Origin: Seonamhaeicola maritimus
GTDB lineage: Bacteria; Bacteroidota; Bacteroidia; Flavobacteriales; Flavobacteriaceae
Direction: 5' to 3'
Assembly: GCF_008056315.1 (NCBI RefSeq)
Contig: NZ_VRKQ01000010.1
Coordinates: 744,001 to 808,000, forward strand
DNA length: 64,000 bases
Position 1 is the stretch's first letter, and each line of letters starts with the position of its first letter. The notes under the pieces were generated by a model, which saw nothing but the letters and a program-made list of their open reading frames with translations, ran no database searches and was not told the origin of the DNA. This document shows, piece by piece, positions 24,555 through 33,211 of the stretch. Made by a program: the position numbers and the translations under genes.

Positions 24555-25187
24555 TTATATAAGTTTCATTTTCACAGCTTTAATAATAAGTTCCGCAGTG
24601 TTCTTTACATTTAGTTTTTTAAGGATATTAGAGCGGTGAGTTTCTATAGTTCTTGCACTAACATAAAGCATAGATGCAATCTCTTTAGTTGTATTACCCT
24701 TTGAAATTAACTCCAAAACCTCTGTTTCTTTTTTGGAAAGTACATTTTCACTTATGGTACTATCAGACATATAATCAATCATTTTTTCTGATATTTTAGG
24801 GCTAAAGTGCTTTTTTCCTTTGCTAACTACTCTAACAACCTTAATAAGCTCATCTTGATCCGTGTTTTTTAAAAGGTAACTGTATGCGCCCATTCTAGCA
24901 CACTTAGCAATATAATTACCCTCATCATGCATTGATATTATAATAGGTTTTACAGAGGGGGTTAAATCTTTTATTTGATCTAATACTTCAAACCCATTCA
25001 TGTTTGGCATAGATATATCTAATAATACAATATCAATGTCTTGATTGTTTTTGTAGTATTCAATAAACTCAATACCATCACTTACACAACCAACAACATC
25101 AATATCATTATACTTCCTTAATAGCTCCTTTAAGCCATTTCTAAATAACTCATGATCATCAGCTATAACTAGTTTAATTGTTTTCAT
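24555..25187 (-). CDS. NarL/LuxR-family response regulator
   Basis: 210 residues. The receiver domain at 1-120 has the acidic pair in VIADDHELFRNG, the phospho-acceptor Asp in DIVLLDISMPNMNG, and the conserved Lys in SYLLKNTDQDEL. The LuxR helix-turn-helix at about 145-210 reads LSKKETEVLELISKGNTTKE, then SARTIETHRSNILKKLNVKN. It would bind DNA when phosphorylated by the sensor kinase encoded just upstream, whose 3' end it overlaps by 14 bp. The target genes are not indicated by the sequence. Confidence 0.95.
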   Translation of the reverse strand: MKTIKLVIADDHELFRNGLKELLRKYNDIDVVGCVSDGIEFIEYYKNNQDIDIVLLDISMPNMNGFEVLDQIKDLTPSVKPIIISMHDEGNYIAKCARMGAYSYLLKNTDQDELIKVVRVVSKGKKHFSPKISEKMIDYMSDSTISENVLSKKETEVLELISKGNTTKEIASMLYVSARTIETHRSNILKKLNVKNTAELIIKAVKMKLI

Positions 25188-26799
25188 TTTCTATTGGTAA
25201 TTCTATTTCGAAAGTAGTGCTTTTAGGTTTTGAATCAATCTTAACCTTTCCGTTACAGATTTCTACTCGCTCCTTTATATTAATAATACCAGAGCCTAAT
25301 ACAACACTGCCTGTATCAAACCCCTTACCATCATCAAAATAGAATAATGAAATAAAATCATCAAATTCTGATAATGTAATTCTTATATTTTGGGCATTTG
25401 CGTGTTTGAGTGTATTGTTTATCAGCTCCTGGGTTATTCTAAAAATATTAATTTCCTGATTTTTTGTAATCCTACCACCTTTCTTCTTTAATAAATCTTC
25501 AAACTCTACTAAAATTCCTGATGTATTATTAATGTTGGTACAGTAATTTTTTAAGGTAGCTCCAACACCAAAATCATCTATAGTTGTAGGCATTAAAGCA
25601 TTTGACATGATTCGTACTTCAGAAATTGTCTCATCAACAATTCCCGTCATTTCTTGTAATAAAGATTTGCTCTCAATCTTATTATCTATACAAAATTTCA
25701 ATGACGTTAATAGTGGCCCTAAGCCATCATGGAGCTCTCTAGAAAGTCTTCTTCTTTCATTCTCTAAACCATCAACAAGCTGTCTTTTGGTATTTAATCT
25801 ATTAAGTCGTTCGTTATATCTAAATTCTTTTAATTTGTCTCGCATTTTCACCAAACTTTTACCTAAAGAATCATTATTGCTTTTCGGAATATAATCAGCA
25901 TTTAAATTCATTTCTCCAATTTCTTTAGAAAAGCTTACAGCGCCTTGTAGTGCTCTTTTTAAATTATCAAGAACATTAAACATTTCTTTTATTTCATTAG
26001 AATTGTTGACAAATTTATCTGTCTCCCTGTAGTTTCCATCAGCCATAATTTTAAGACTGTTTTTCATGTTTAAAATTGGGTTTGCAATAATCCTTGTAAA
26101 AAATAATGAAATAAAACTAGCAATAACCATAATTAATACGGTTAACCCCATAAGCCTTCTTTTTAGGCTCCTTAAAGGTGCTTCTACCTCATTTTTATCA
26201 ATCTCAGAAAGTATGGCTAGTTTGATATTTTGTATTTCTATGAGACTATATACCCCATAAACATCAACTTTTCTATAATCTTTATATAATCCTTTTCCCG
26301 ATTTACCATTAAACGCATTTACCACTCCTTTGGTTTTAACAGTGATATCATTAGGGATAGAATCTTTAAAAAACCGCGATTGGGTACGCATCCTATAGTT
26401 TTCACCTACCAAATAAGATTCTCCCGTCTCTCCCATTCCTGTGCGCTCTAACAATATGCTCATTATTTTGTTATAAGGGATAGTTTTTAATTGGGATACG
26501 CCATTTTCTACATCAACCAAACCAATTGATAGTTCACTATTAATATCGTACTCAGTTAAATCGTAAATACCTGTTTCAAAATCTTCATTTTTAGGTAATA
26601 TAAGTTTTGAACTATCATTTAAAGGTGAAATACTTGGTATATTAATAAAATCATTCCATTCTGATTGTATTAACCGCTCCAACTGAATTTGCTTAAGGGT
26701 TTTAATTGAGTCTAACTGTTGTAGAATTCGATCTTGTAAAACACTTGAAAACTGGCTATAGAATATTATTGATAGCATTACAACCACCAAAAAAACCAA
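25174..26799 (-). CDS. NarL-partner sensor histidine kinase (HisKA_3), start codon uncertain
   Basis: A membrane sensor of 541 residues if read from TTG 26799. One span at the N-terminus (VFLVVVMLSIIFY), an extracytoplasmic region of about 190 residues (GMGETGESYLVGENYRMRTQ, Cache-like), a second span near 215-232, HAMP (ANPILNMKNSLKIMADGNY), then HisKA_3 with phospho-His in RRRLSRELHDGLGPLLTSL and the HATPase motifs NELINNTLKHA, DDGKGFD and GSGIINIKERV. The frame stays open upstream to a TAG at 26842-26844; the added residues (ISLKSLILVIINS) give a better N-terminus but offer only ATT or ATA as starts. The TTG start may therefore be wrong. It is coupled to the response regulator. Confidence 0.9.
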   Translation of the reverse strand: MVFLVVVMLSIIFYSQFSSVLQDRILQQLDSIKTLKQIQLERLIQSEWNDFINIPSISPLNDSSKLILPKNEDFETGIYDLTEYDINSELSIGLVDVENGVSQLKTIPYNKIMSILLERTGMGETGESYLVGENYRMRTQSRFFKDSIPNDITVKTKGVVNAFNGKSGKGLYKDYRKVDVYGVYSLIEIQNIKLAILSEIDKNEVEAPLRSLKRRLMGLTVLIMVIASFISLFFTRIIANPILNMKNSLKIMADGNYRETDKFVNNSNEIKEMFNVLDNLKRALQGAVSFSKEIGEMNLNADYIPKSNNDSLGKSLVKMRDKLKEFRYNERLNRLNTKRQLVDGLENERRRLSRELHDGLGPLLTSLKFCIDNKIESKSLLQEMTGIVDETISEVRIMSNALMPTTIDDFGVGATLKNYCTNINNTSGILVEFEDLLKKKGGRITKNQEINIFRITQELINNTLKHANAQNIRITLSEFDDFISLFYFDDGKGFDTGSVVLGSGIINIKERVEICNGKVKIDSKPKSTTFEIELPIENENN

Positions 26800-26845
26800 A
26801 CTGTTTATAATAACTAATATGAGAGACTTTAAGCTAATAATCTAG

Positions 26846-26866
26846 GGTGTTATAAATTATTACACC
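26846..26866. promoter_or_regulatory. 21-bp imperfect palindrome at the kinase transcription start
   Basis: GGTGTTATAAATTATTACACC has matching GGTGT/ACACC and ATAA/TTAT arms, with mismatches only at three T/A positions. It lies 3 bp inside the minus-7 box of the kinase operon, over the expected transcription start. It could be an operator or a hairpin at the 5' end of the mRNA. Confidence 0.5.
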
Positions 26867-26868
26867 TT

Positions 26869-26876
26869 CAAATATA
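26869..26876 (-). promoter_or_regulatory. Minus-7 box of the two-component operon
   Basis: TATATTTG on the minus strand, 4 bp after the stop of the upstream acetyltransferase gene, fits TAnnTTTG. Confidence 0.5.
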
Positions 26877-26879
26877 ACA

Positions 26880-28046
26880 CTAATTGGATTTATTAAACGG
26901 ATGCCTTTCTTCCCACTTTCTCATAGGGTTCATATATTTCACTATACATTTTAAAACCGTGTTAGCAATAAAACTATTAGTGTGCTTTAAATAAACATGC
27001 ATAGTGTTTGGTTTTGCACCAATAGAGCTTTTAATTTCCATGGCTGTTCTTGCAAAAACCACTGTTTTGAAATTATTCTCTATACCAAAGCAAGCCATAT
27101 TAAAAAGCATATTTAAATACATTTGGTATTTGTGCTGCAGCTCTTTGTTATAGCCTAAAAAATAGGTTTCTAAAGCTTCATTATTAAGTATTAATGTATA
27201 AAAACCAACCAAGTCTTCATTTAAAAAATACCCAAAGACTTTGAAATTATGTTTCAAGCTTTTCTTTAAACTTAAAAAATGACTTTCAGATAACTTAAAT
27301 GAATTTACCCTGGCATTATCAGAAACATTTTCATATAGCTTAAAAAGGTGTTTAGAATTCTTTTTAACATAGTTTTCATCTAGCTCCTTACAGGTAAGTT
27401 CGGCACTCTTTTTTCGTGCCGTTTTATAGCGTCTTCTGTATTTTTTATTGAAATCTGAAATATAGTTTTCAGTAGTTTCCCACGAGTCTAATACATTAAA
27501 CATCATATTTGGTTGAACCTGAATTTTATAAAGATTTTGTTCTTTAAAAAATCCCGAACTATTATGAATAGGGTCATCTTCAAAATAATCTTTAAAAGCA
27601 ATTATGCGAATCTTTTTATTGAATTTCTCCTTAATTTCAATAGTTAATTCATCTATTGCTTTTTGAATTATAGATAAGAAATCATCTTGTGAGATTTTGT
27701 TTGAATCAAAACAAATGCCGTGTTGCCCAGTATGCATTAAGTTACCAATAACTAGGGCATTTCCTTTTATTATTTTAGAGACTAATTGTTTACCTGTTTG
27801 CCTAATTTTACTGTTAGATGTTCGTCTAAAAATATCATCTAAATACATTTGTACACGTTGGATTACAGAAATACCAACAAGTTTTTCTTCTTTAAAAACA
27901 GCTACATAATATGAGGTAATATTAATTGGAGTAGCCCCCTCGAGTCCTTTTAAAAATTCGGTTCTTAAAAAAATATCCTCACATGGAAAATTGTCCCACG
28001 CTTCAGGTAGCTCATTACAAGCACGATATATTTTATAATCTATCAA
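26880..28046 (-). CDS. GNAT/FemAB-like acyltransferase
   Basis: 388 residues, cytosolic. The C-terminal half (about 190-350) matches the FemAB-type Acetyltransf_6 pattern: FNKKYRRRYKTARKKSAEL, LFKLYENVSDNARVNSFKLS, FGYFLNEDLVGFYTLILNNE, and ETYFLGYNKELQHKYQMYLN. The N-terminal half forms the paired GNAT lobe (YYVAVFKEEKLVGISVIQR). Members transfer acyl or aminoacyl groups to amines, for example in exopolysaccharide or lipid modification; the substrate is not evident. It lies upstream of the sensor kinase on the same strand but a promoter intervenes, so it is probably a separate unit. Confidence 0.8.
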   Translation of the reverse strand: MIDYKIYRACNELPEAWDNFPCEDIFLRTEFLKGLEGATPINITSYYVAVFKEEKLVGISVIQRVQMYLDDIFRRTSNSKIRQTGKQLVSKIIKGNALVIGNLMHTGQHGICFDSNKISQDDFLSIIQKAIDELTIEIKEKFNKKIRIIAFKDYFEDDPIHNSSGFFKEQNLYKIQVQPNMMFNVLDSWETTENYISDFNKKYRRRYKTARKKSAELTCKELDENYVKKNSKHLFKLYENVSDNARVNSFKLSESHFLSLKKSLKHNFKVFGYFLNEDLVGFYTLILNNEALETYFLGYNKELQHKYQMYLNMLFNMACFGIENNFKTVVFARTAMEIKSSIGAKPNTMHVYLKHTNSFIANTVLKCIVKYMNPMRKWEERHPFNKSN

Positions 28047-28111
28047 TAGAAAAGAAAAAGACCGAAGTTAAACACCTCAGTCTTTGTTTATGTTAAATAA
28101 TTACAAAAATT

Positions 28112-28591
28112 TTATTGCCATCCGCAAATAATAGCTCCCATAACAGCCATAGTTACTATCCAATAACCAGTATTAATAAAGATATATTTTGCGCTTTTGC
28201 GTTCAAATAAAGCATTAGTACCTAAAATAGGAAGTGCTATAAAAATACCTGCTATAACTCCATGAAATGCTCCGTGCTTAAATGTTCTAAATTCATTGCC
28301 ATAATCAGCCATAAAGGCGTCATAAGAAGGTAACACTCCTAATTCTCCTTGAGCTAAACTAAAAGCCCCTATTTGATGATTAACTATTGGCATTAAAGAC
28401 ATAGATAATAAAACAGCAAAGATAAAAGCCAAAATAAAAATTTTGGCCATATTAGCGCCTTTCATTTTGTCTTCAGTCATTTCAGCTGCTTGCATCCATG
28501 CATTTCCAAATACTTTTGGGTTATACCAAATAAACCCAACCACAAGGGCGGAAACAGCAGCTACTAGAATTGCTAAAAAATTCATTTCCAT
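28112..28591 (-). CDS. DUF1761 membrane protein
   Basis: 159 residues with four hydrophobic segments: FLAILVAAVSALVVGFIWY (about 4-22), MAKIFILAFIFAVLLSMSLM (about 48-67), a segment near 110-128 (GVIAGIFIALPILGTNALF) and one near 138-157 (INTGYWIVTMAVMGAIICG). The WYNPKVFGNAWM motif after the first span and FKHGAFHGV before the third are family signatures. DUF1761 proteins are small inner-membrane proteins of unknown function. It is a single gene between the acetyltransferase and glnS. Confidence 0.85.
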   Translation of the reverse strand: MEMNFLAILVAAVSALVVGFIWYNPKVFGNAWMQAAEMTEDKMKGANMAKIFILAFIFAVLLSMSLMPIVNHQIGAFSLAQGELGVLPSYDAFMADYGNEFRTFKHGAFHGVIAGIFIALPILGTNALFERKSAKYIFINTGYWIVTMAVMGAIICGWQ

Positions 28592-28680
28592 GATTATATA
28601 GTTTTTAGTTAGAACTTAAATATAACTAAAAATATAATAAAGGCTATTATTTAGCGTACTATAGTAATAATGAAATGCCC

Positions 28681-30687
28681 TTATAAGCTTTTAACCTCTG
28701 CAACTAAAAGCTCATTTTTATCCTCTAAAGCTTTTGTAATAAAGTCGTTAATAGCTTCGTTTTTCTGTAACCCATTCTTAATTAAAACCCCAAGCGTAAT
28801 AGCAGTTGCAATACGAGTACCAACTTTTTTTACTGCAGTACCAAAAAGTGGTTCTAGGTCATTATAGCTTACATTTTTAGCTAACTCTATAATTTCATCT
28901 TTTACTTTTTCTTGTTTAGCTTCAGGCAAGTTGGTGTATTTTTTTCCCAATTTCTGAATAACATCAATCGCCTTTCGTTGATTTTGTTGTTGTGGTTTTT
29001 GTTGATTGTTATTAGATTGTGGTTTAGGCTTAGCTTTGGCCCAAGAATCTCTTAAACCAACTGTTTTATTAAAGACTAATTTATTTAAGGAAGAATCATC
29101 ATCAACATTAAAATACCCTAAACGTTGAAATTGGAACCTATCTCCCACTTTAACATCAGTTAAACTAGGCTCAACAAAAGCTTCAATTGTTTTCAAAGAA
29201 TTAGGGTTTATAAACTCCATAAAATCTTTATCCTGATGACCATCAGGTGCTTCATCCATAAATAACCTATCGTATTCTCTAACCTCTACTTTTATCGCAT
29301 GCTTAATAGAAACCCAGTGCAATGTTCCTTTCACTCGTCTAGCAGTATCTTTAGAATAGGTACAATGAATCTCTTGGATATCTCCGTTAGCATCTTTTAC
29401 AACACTTTCGGCTTTTATGATATAAGCATTTTTTAATCGAACTTCGCCGCCTAATTTTAATCTAAAAAACTTATTGCTCGCTTCTTCTTTAAAATCATCT
29501 TTTTCAATATACAGTTCTCTTGAAAATGGCACTTTTCTGAATCCAGCATTTTCATCTTCCTGATTATTTTCAGCATCCAACCATTCAACCTTATCATCAG
29601 GATAGTTAGCTATAATAACTTTTATAGGATCTAAAACAGCCATTACTCTAGGCGCTGTTTTATTCAAGTCTTCACGAATACAGAATTCTAAAAGAGATAC
29701 ATCAATAACATTATCACGCTTTGCAACACCAGCTGTTTCTACAAATTTTCTTAACGCGTTTGGTGTATATCCTCTTCTGCGCAAACCAGAAATAGTAGGC
29801 ATACGTGGGTCATTCCATCCTGTTACAACTCCTTGGTTTACTAATTGTAGCAACTTACGCTTACTCATAATAGTGTAACTAAGGTTTAAACGAGCAAATT
29901 CACGCTGTTTAGGCGGTAGAGGTAATGTATCTGAACTGTAGTTGTGAACAATGTCTCTAAACCAATTATAAAGCTTTCTATGAGGTTTAAATTCTAATGA
30001 GCATAAGGAATGAGAAATTTGTTCAATATAATCGCTTTCACCATGTGTCCAATCATACATAGGATAAATACACCAATCATCACCTGTTCTGTGATGATGT
30101 GCATACATAATGCGATACATTATAGGATCACGCATTAGCATATTCGGGTCTTCCATATCAATTTTAGCACGCAATACATGTGTTCCAGCTTCAAACTCAC
30201 CATTCTTCATACGTGTAAATAAATCCAAATTCTCAGCTACACTTCGGTCCCTATAAGGACTATTTGTGCCAACTTGTGTTGGTGTTCCTTTTTGTTCAGC
30301 CATAGCTTCACTACTTTGTGAATCTACATAAGCTTTCCCATCTTTAATAATCTGGATAGTCCAATCATACAATTGTTGAAAATAATCTGAAGAATACAAT
30401 TCTCTATCCCATTTATATCCTAACCAGGCAATATCACGCTTTATAGCATCAACATATTCTTGTTCCTCCTTAGCTGGATTAGTGTCATCAAATCTAAGAT
30501 TTACAGGGGCGTTATACTTCTCTCCTAACCCAAAACTAATCCCAATAGCTTTTGTGTGACCAATATGCAAATATCCGTTTGGTTCAGGCGGAAATCTAAA
30601 ACGTAAATTATTTTTAGACATTCCATTTGCTAAATCTTCTTCTATAATTTGCTCAATAAAATTGAGTGGCTTTTTTTCTTCAGACAT
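28681..30687 (-). CDS. glnS: Glutamine--tRNA ligase with C-terminal helical extension
   Basis: Charges tRNA-Gln; class I synthetase. The catalytic core begins FRFPPEPNGYLHIGHTKAI (HIGH) near residue 27 and has the KMSKS-type YTIMSKRKLLQLV near 273. The two beta-barrel anticodon domains run to about 555. A Gln/Asn/Lys-rich linker (PKPQSNNNQQKPQQQNQRK) then leads to an extra 95-residue helical tail (AIDVIQKLGKKYTNLPEAKQ, LITLGVLIKNGL-like segment), giving 668 residues against about 555 for E. coli. Bacteroidetes GlnRS proteins often carry a YqeY-type C-terminal domain; the tail here is shorter than YqeY and I can only call it related in position. It has its own TAATTTTG promoter box. Confidence 0.95.
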   Translation of the reverse strand: MSEEKKPLNFIEQIIEEDLANGMSKNNLRFRFPPEPNGYLHIGHTKAIGISFGLGEKYNAPVNLRFDDTNPAKEEQEYVDAIKRDIAWLGYKWDRELYSSDYFQQLYDWTIQIIKDGKAYVDSQSSEAMAEQKGTPTQVGTNSPYRDRSVAENLDLFTRMKNGEFEAGTHVLRAKIDMEDPNMLMRDPIMYRIMYAHHHRTGDDWCIYPMYDWTHGESDYIEQISHSLCSLEFKPHRKLYNWFRDIVHNYSSDTLPLPPKQREFARLNLSYTIMSKRKLLQLVNQGVVTGWNDPRMPTISGLRRRGYTPNALRKFVETAGVAKRDNVIDVSLLEFCIREDLNKTAPRVMAVLDPIKVIIANYPDDKVEWLDAENNQEDENAGFRKVPFSRELYIEKDDFKEEASNKFFRLKLGGEVRLKNAYIIKAESVVKDANGDIQEIHCTYSKDTARRVKGTLHWVSIKHAIKVEVREYDRLFMDEAPDGHQDKDFMEFINPNSLKTIEAFVEPSLTDVKVGDRFQFQRLGYFNVDDDSSLNKLVFNKTVGLRDSWAKAKPKPQSNNNQQKPQQQNQRKAIDVIQKLGKKYTNLPEAKQEKVKDEIIELAKNVSYNDLEPLFGTAVKKVGTRIATAITLGVLIKNGLQKNEAINDFITKALEDKNELLVAEVKSL

Positions 30688-30716
30688 TTTCTGATGTATT
30701 TCAACTAAATAAGCCC

Positions 30717-30724
30717 CAAAATTA
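30717..30724 (-). promoter_or_regulatory. Minus-7 box of glnS
   Basis: TAATTTTG on the minus strand, 29 bp before the glnS ATG, fits TAnnTTTG. Confidence 0.5.
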
Positions 30725-30778
30725 CGGAAAATCCCCTTATTTTAGCCTATTATGTTTTTATCATTTATTTAAAAAATA

Positions 30779-31141
30779 ATGGGAATAATTAAAGTTGAAA
30801 ATATAAAGGTTTATGCTTTTCACGGCTGTCTAAAAGAAGAAACTAAAATTGGTAGTGATTATAGGGTAGATATAAAAGTTAAAGCAGGTTTACAAAAATC
30901 TGCAACTACTGATGAATTAAATGATACCGTAGATTATGTTTTTTTAAATAGAATAATTAAAGAAGAAATGGCTATCCCTTCAAAATTATTAGAAACTGTA
31001 GCTAAACGTATATTAAATAGGATGTTTTCTGAAGATAAAATGGTTAAAAAAGCAACAGTTTGGGTTAGTAAAATAAATCCTCCAATTGGCGGCGATGTAG
31101 AACGTGTGACGATAAAAATGTCTAATAGACGCAAAAAATAA
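30779..31141 (+). CDS. folB: Dihydroneopterin aldolase
   Basis: Converts 7,8-dihydroneopterin to 6-hydroxymethyl-dihydropterin in folate synthesis; cytosolic octamer in characterised relatives. 120 residues, full length. Family marks are VYAFHGCLKEETKIGSDY near residue 11 (with the active-site region after HG), TVDYVFLNRIIKEEM near 45, the conserved LLETVAKRIL with its Glu near 62, and the C-terminal WVSKINPPIGGDVERVTIKM. It is divergent from glnS and lies upstream of tRNA-Cys, which has its own promoter. Confidence 0.95.
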   Translation: MGIIKVENIKVYAFHGCLKEETKIGSDYRVDIKVKAGLQKSATTDELNDTVDYVFLNRIIKEEMAIPSKLLETVAKRILNRMFSEDKMVKKATVWVSKINPPIGGDVERVTIKMSNRRKK

Positions 31142-31171
31142 ATTTTAACCAGAAAAAGTCGTATTTTTTTT

Positions 31172-31179
31172 TACATTTG
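31172..31179 (+). promoter_or_regulatory. Minus-7 box of tRNA-Cys
   Basis: TACATTTG ends 10 bp before the mature tRNA 5' end and fits TAnnTTTG; the predicted primary transcript has a leader of only a few bases. Confidence 0.6.
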
Positions 31180-31189
31180 CAGCATAAGT

Positions 31190-31261
31190 GGCGTCATGGC
31201 CGAGTGGCTTAGGCACAGGTCTGCAAAACCTGGTACAGCGGTTCGAATCCGCTTGACGCCT
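31190..31261 (+). tRNA. tRNA-Cys (anticodon GCA)
   Basis: The cloverleaf is complete. The acceptor arms GGCGTCA and TGACGCC pair, D stem GCC/GGC, anticodon stem CAGGT/ACCTG with loop CTGCAAA holding GCA, and T arm AGCGG-TTCGAAT-CCGCT. The discriminator is T, the identity base of tRNA-Cys. The 3' CCA is not encoded (TCAAA follows). A hairpin terminator starts 4 bp later. Confidence 0.96.
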
Positions 31262-31265
31262 CAAA

Positions 31266-31294
31266 AAAAGCTTTCAGTTATTCTGGAAGCTTTT
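31266..31294. terminator. Bidirectional terminator shared by tRNA-Cys and lysE-like gene
   Basis: AAAAGCTT-T-CAG / CTG-G-AAGCTTTT forms a 12-bp stem (one T-G pair) with loop TTATT. Plus-strand transcripts end with CTTTT; minus-strand ones with seven T residues. The stop codon of the minus-strand LysE gene (31278-31280) lies in the loop. Confidence 0.8.
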
Positions 31295-31973
31295 CTTTTA
31301 TGGGATTAATTTGTTCTAATTTTTCCTTGTTCTTTTCATAAGCTTCTGGAAACAAGCCTTGAACTAGTAAAAGAACACCAAAACCCAAAACAACCAAAGC
31401 CACAATTTTTTTTGTTTTAAAAATTAAACGTGGTCTTAATTTATTCTTTATTCTTTTTGCTACAACAATCTTAACTATATCTACTAATAAATAAGTAACT
31501 AAAATAGTTGTTAAAAAAACAAAAACGCCATGTTCTGATGTTGTTAAGGTATTAGCTAAGGCAATGAAAACCACCCATCCAATAAGTACACCTATATTTA
31601 TAAAATTTAGTAAAAACCCTTTTACAAACAATCTACCATACCCTTTTTTAAATTCTACGGCATGATATTCTCTAACAATGTCTCTAAAAGATTTGGAAGT
31701 CTTTATAAAAGTAATAATACCATAAGCAATAAGTAAAACCCCTCCAAAAATTAAAAAATTAGGATCATCTTTTACTCTATCTAATAATCTATTGGTACTA
31801 AAAAATGCCACCAGAATAAAAATGATATCAGCTAAAATAACCCCAAGATCAAATATTAAAGCACTTCTAAACCCTTTAGTGGCACCGGTTTCTAACAACA
31901 CAAAAAATACTGGACCTATAGTGAAGGCGAGTACAATTCCGAAAGGAATAGCTGTTAAAATATCATCAAACAT
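31278..31973 (-). CDS. LysE/RhtB-family transporter
   Basis: 231 residues, inner membrane, about six spans: ILTAIPFGIVLAFTIGPVFF (4-23), a span near 39-60 (LIFDLGVILADIIFILVAFF), FLIFGGVLLIAYGIITFI (72-90), a span near 120-145 (FLLNFINIGVLIGWVVFIAL), FLTTILVTYLLVDIVKIVV (155-173) and KIVALVVLGFGVLLLVQGLF (188-207). The GPVFF segment near the first span is the LysE family signature. Exports amino acids or related small molecules; the substrate is not evident. Its coding end lies within the terminator it shares with tRNA-Cys. Confidence 0.88.
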   Translation of the reverse strand: MFDDILTAIPFGIVLAFTIGPVFFVLLETGATKGFRSALIFDLGVILADIIFILVAFFSTNRLLDRVKDDPNFLIFGGVLLIAYGIITFIKTSKSFRDIVREYHAVEFKKGYGRLFVKGFLLNFINIGVLIGWVVFIALANTLTTSEHGVFVFLTTILVTYLLVDIVKIVVAKRIKNKLRPRLIFKTKKIVALVVLGFGVLLLVQGLFPEAYEKNKEKLEQINPIKEKLPE

Positions 31974-32050
31974 AACTTTACGAAGCTTTACACAAAGTAA
32001 AGAAATATTTTATGATTTTTCTGATAGAATTTAAAGCTATAAAAAAAATA

Positions 32051-32074
32051 AAGACCACTTAAATAAGTGGTCTT
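32051..32074 (-). terminator. Terminator of the GIN-domain gene
   Basis: AAGACCACTT-AAAT-AAGTGGTCTT, a 10-bp perfect stem, is followed on the minus strand by TATTTTTTTT. It sits 30 bp after the stop of the 32104-32775 gene. Confidence 0.85.
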
Positions 32075-32103
32075 TTTATTAAATTTATAATATTACCTTA
32101 TGT

Positions 32104-32775
32104 CTACATTCTCTTAATCCTACCTCCAAAAACGCGGTTTTCATTAACTGTTTCAGGATCTCCGTAAATAAATACATCGCCTCCTGCTCTAATTTTTACA
32201 TCTACTAAATCTTTAGCATTTACATAAGCTTCACCAGCTGCTCTAATTGCTACCTCAGTCTTATCAGTTTTTAATTCAGCTCCTTTATATATTCCTCCTG
32301 TTAATAAAGACACATTTTGACTTTTAGCTTTACCTGTTACTTTAATAACTCCTCCAGTTACTGCTTTTATATTAGCATAAGTAACATCTACTTTAACATT
32401 AATTTTACCACCTTCTTGAGACTTTAAATCTATTTCAAACTGTTTTATTTTATCTTCAGAATGTACATTTGCACCTTCATTAACATCAATAACATCTACT
32501 TTTGAATAGTATAGTTTTACTTTAGTTTCATTTCCATCAAAAATTTCTTTAAAATTCATTTTTATTTTTAAAGTACCGTTTTTATTATTTACTAAAACAT
32601 TGTCGGCATTTTTTCCAGAAATAACTACTTTGTTATGTTTAGATTTAACAAGTTCTACTTCAATTAAATCGTAAACTTTTAACTCGCTAAACTCCCCTAT
32701 TTCCTTATCTATAGGATTTTGAGCTATAATTGTTGCTGATATAAAAAAAGTAAGTAATAATGATATACGTTTCAT
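32104..32775 (-). CDS. Exported head GIN domain (DUF2807) protein
   Basis: 223 residues. A signal peptide spans residues 1-18 (MKRISLLLTFFISATIIAQ). The rest is a right-handed parallel beta-structure with short repeating strands (FSELKVYDLIEVELVKSKHN, VVISGKNADNVLVNNKNGTL, VDVNEGANVHSEDKI-like rungs, VKIRAGGDVFIYGDPE), matching the putative auto-transporter adhesin head GIN family, PF10988. The family is common in Bacteroidetes; the function is not established, and adhesion is only suggested by the name. It is a single gene with its own terminator. Confidence 0.85.
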   Translation of the reverse strand: MKRISLLLTFFISATIIAQNPIDKEIGEFSELKVYDLIEVELVKSKHNKVVISGKNADNVLVNNKNGTLKIKMNFKEIFDGNETKVKLYYSKVDVIDVNEGANVHSEDKIKQFEIDLKSQEGGKINVKVDVTYANIKAVTGGVIKVTGKAKSQNVSLLTGGIYKGAELKTDKTEVAIRAAGEAYVNAKDLVDVKIRAGGDVFIYGDPETVNENRVFGGRIKRM

Positions 32776-32860
32776 GGATTAATATTTATAGGTTTTTAAT
32801 TTAAACGTAAAATTATCAAGAATTATTCCGTTGTATAATAACTTTAATAAAAATTTAAAA

Positions 32861-33163
32861 TTAGACCACTATTTTCACCGCAGTTCCTGTTAAAGAAACA
32901 AAAATAACACCCGATGTAGATGATGCTTCAATATCTATAGTAATACCAACAACAGCATTTGCTTTTAATTTAATAGCATTTTCCTGTAGCTTTTGAAAAG
33001 CTTCTTCTTTAATTTCATCAACCCTGGTTCCGTAAGACTCATAATACTTTTTCATATTAAAAGAAAAAGAAGCTTTTGGCATACTTACAGCAACACCTGT
33101 TACAATACCTAAATAATTTTCAATTTTATGTCCTTCAATAGATTGCGTTGTTGATAGTACCAT
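32861..33163 (-). CDS. YbjQ family (UPF0145) protein
   Basis: 100 residues, full length for the family. It begins MVLSTTQSIEGHKIENYLGIV and contains GVAVSMPKASFSF, the conserved LQENAIKLKANAVVGITIDI and SGVIFVSLTGTAVKIV, typical of this small pentameric heavy-metal-binding-like domain. No cysteine metal site is present. The cellular role is unknown. It lies between rnr and the GIN gene, same strand, gap 48 bp to rnr. Confidence 0.9.
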   Translation of the reverse strand: MVLSTTQSIEGHKIENYLGIVTGVAVSMPKASFSFNMKKYYESYGTRVDEIKEEAFQKLQENAIKLKANAVVGITIDIEASSTSGVIFVSLTGTAVKIVV

Positions 33164-33211
33164 AATTTTCTATTTACTCTGTTAGATGTACTTTTTATAA
33201 AAATGTTACGC

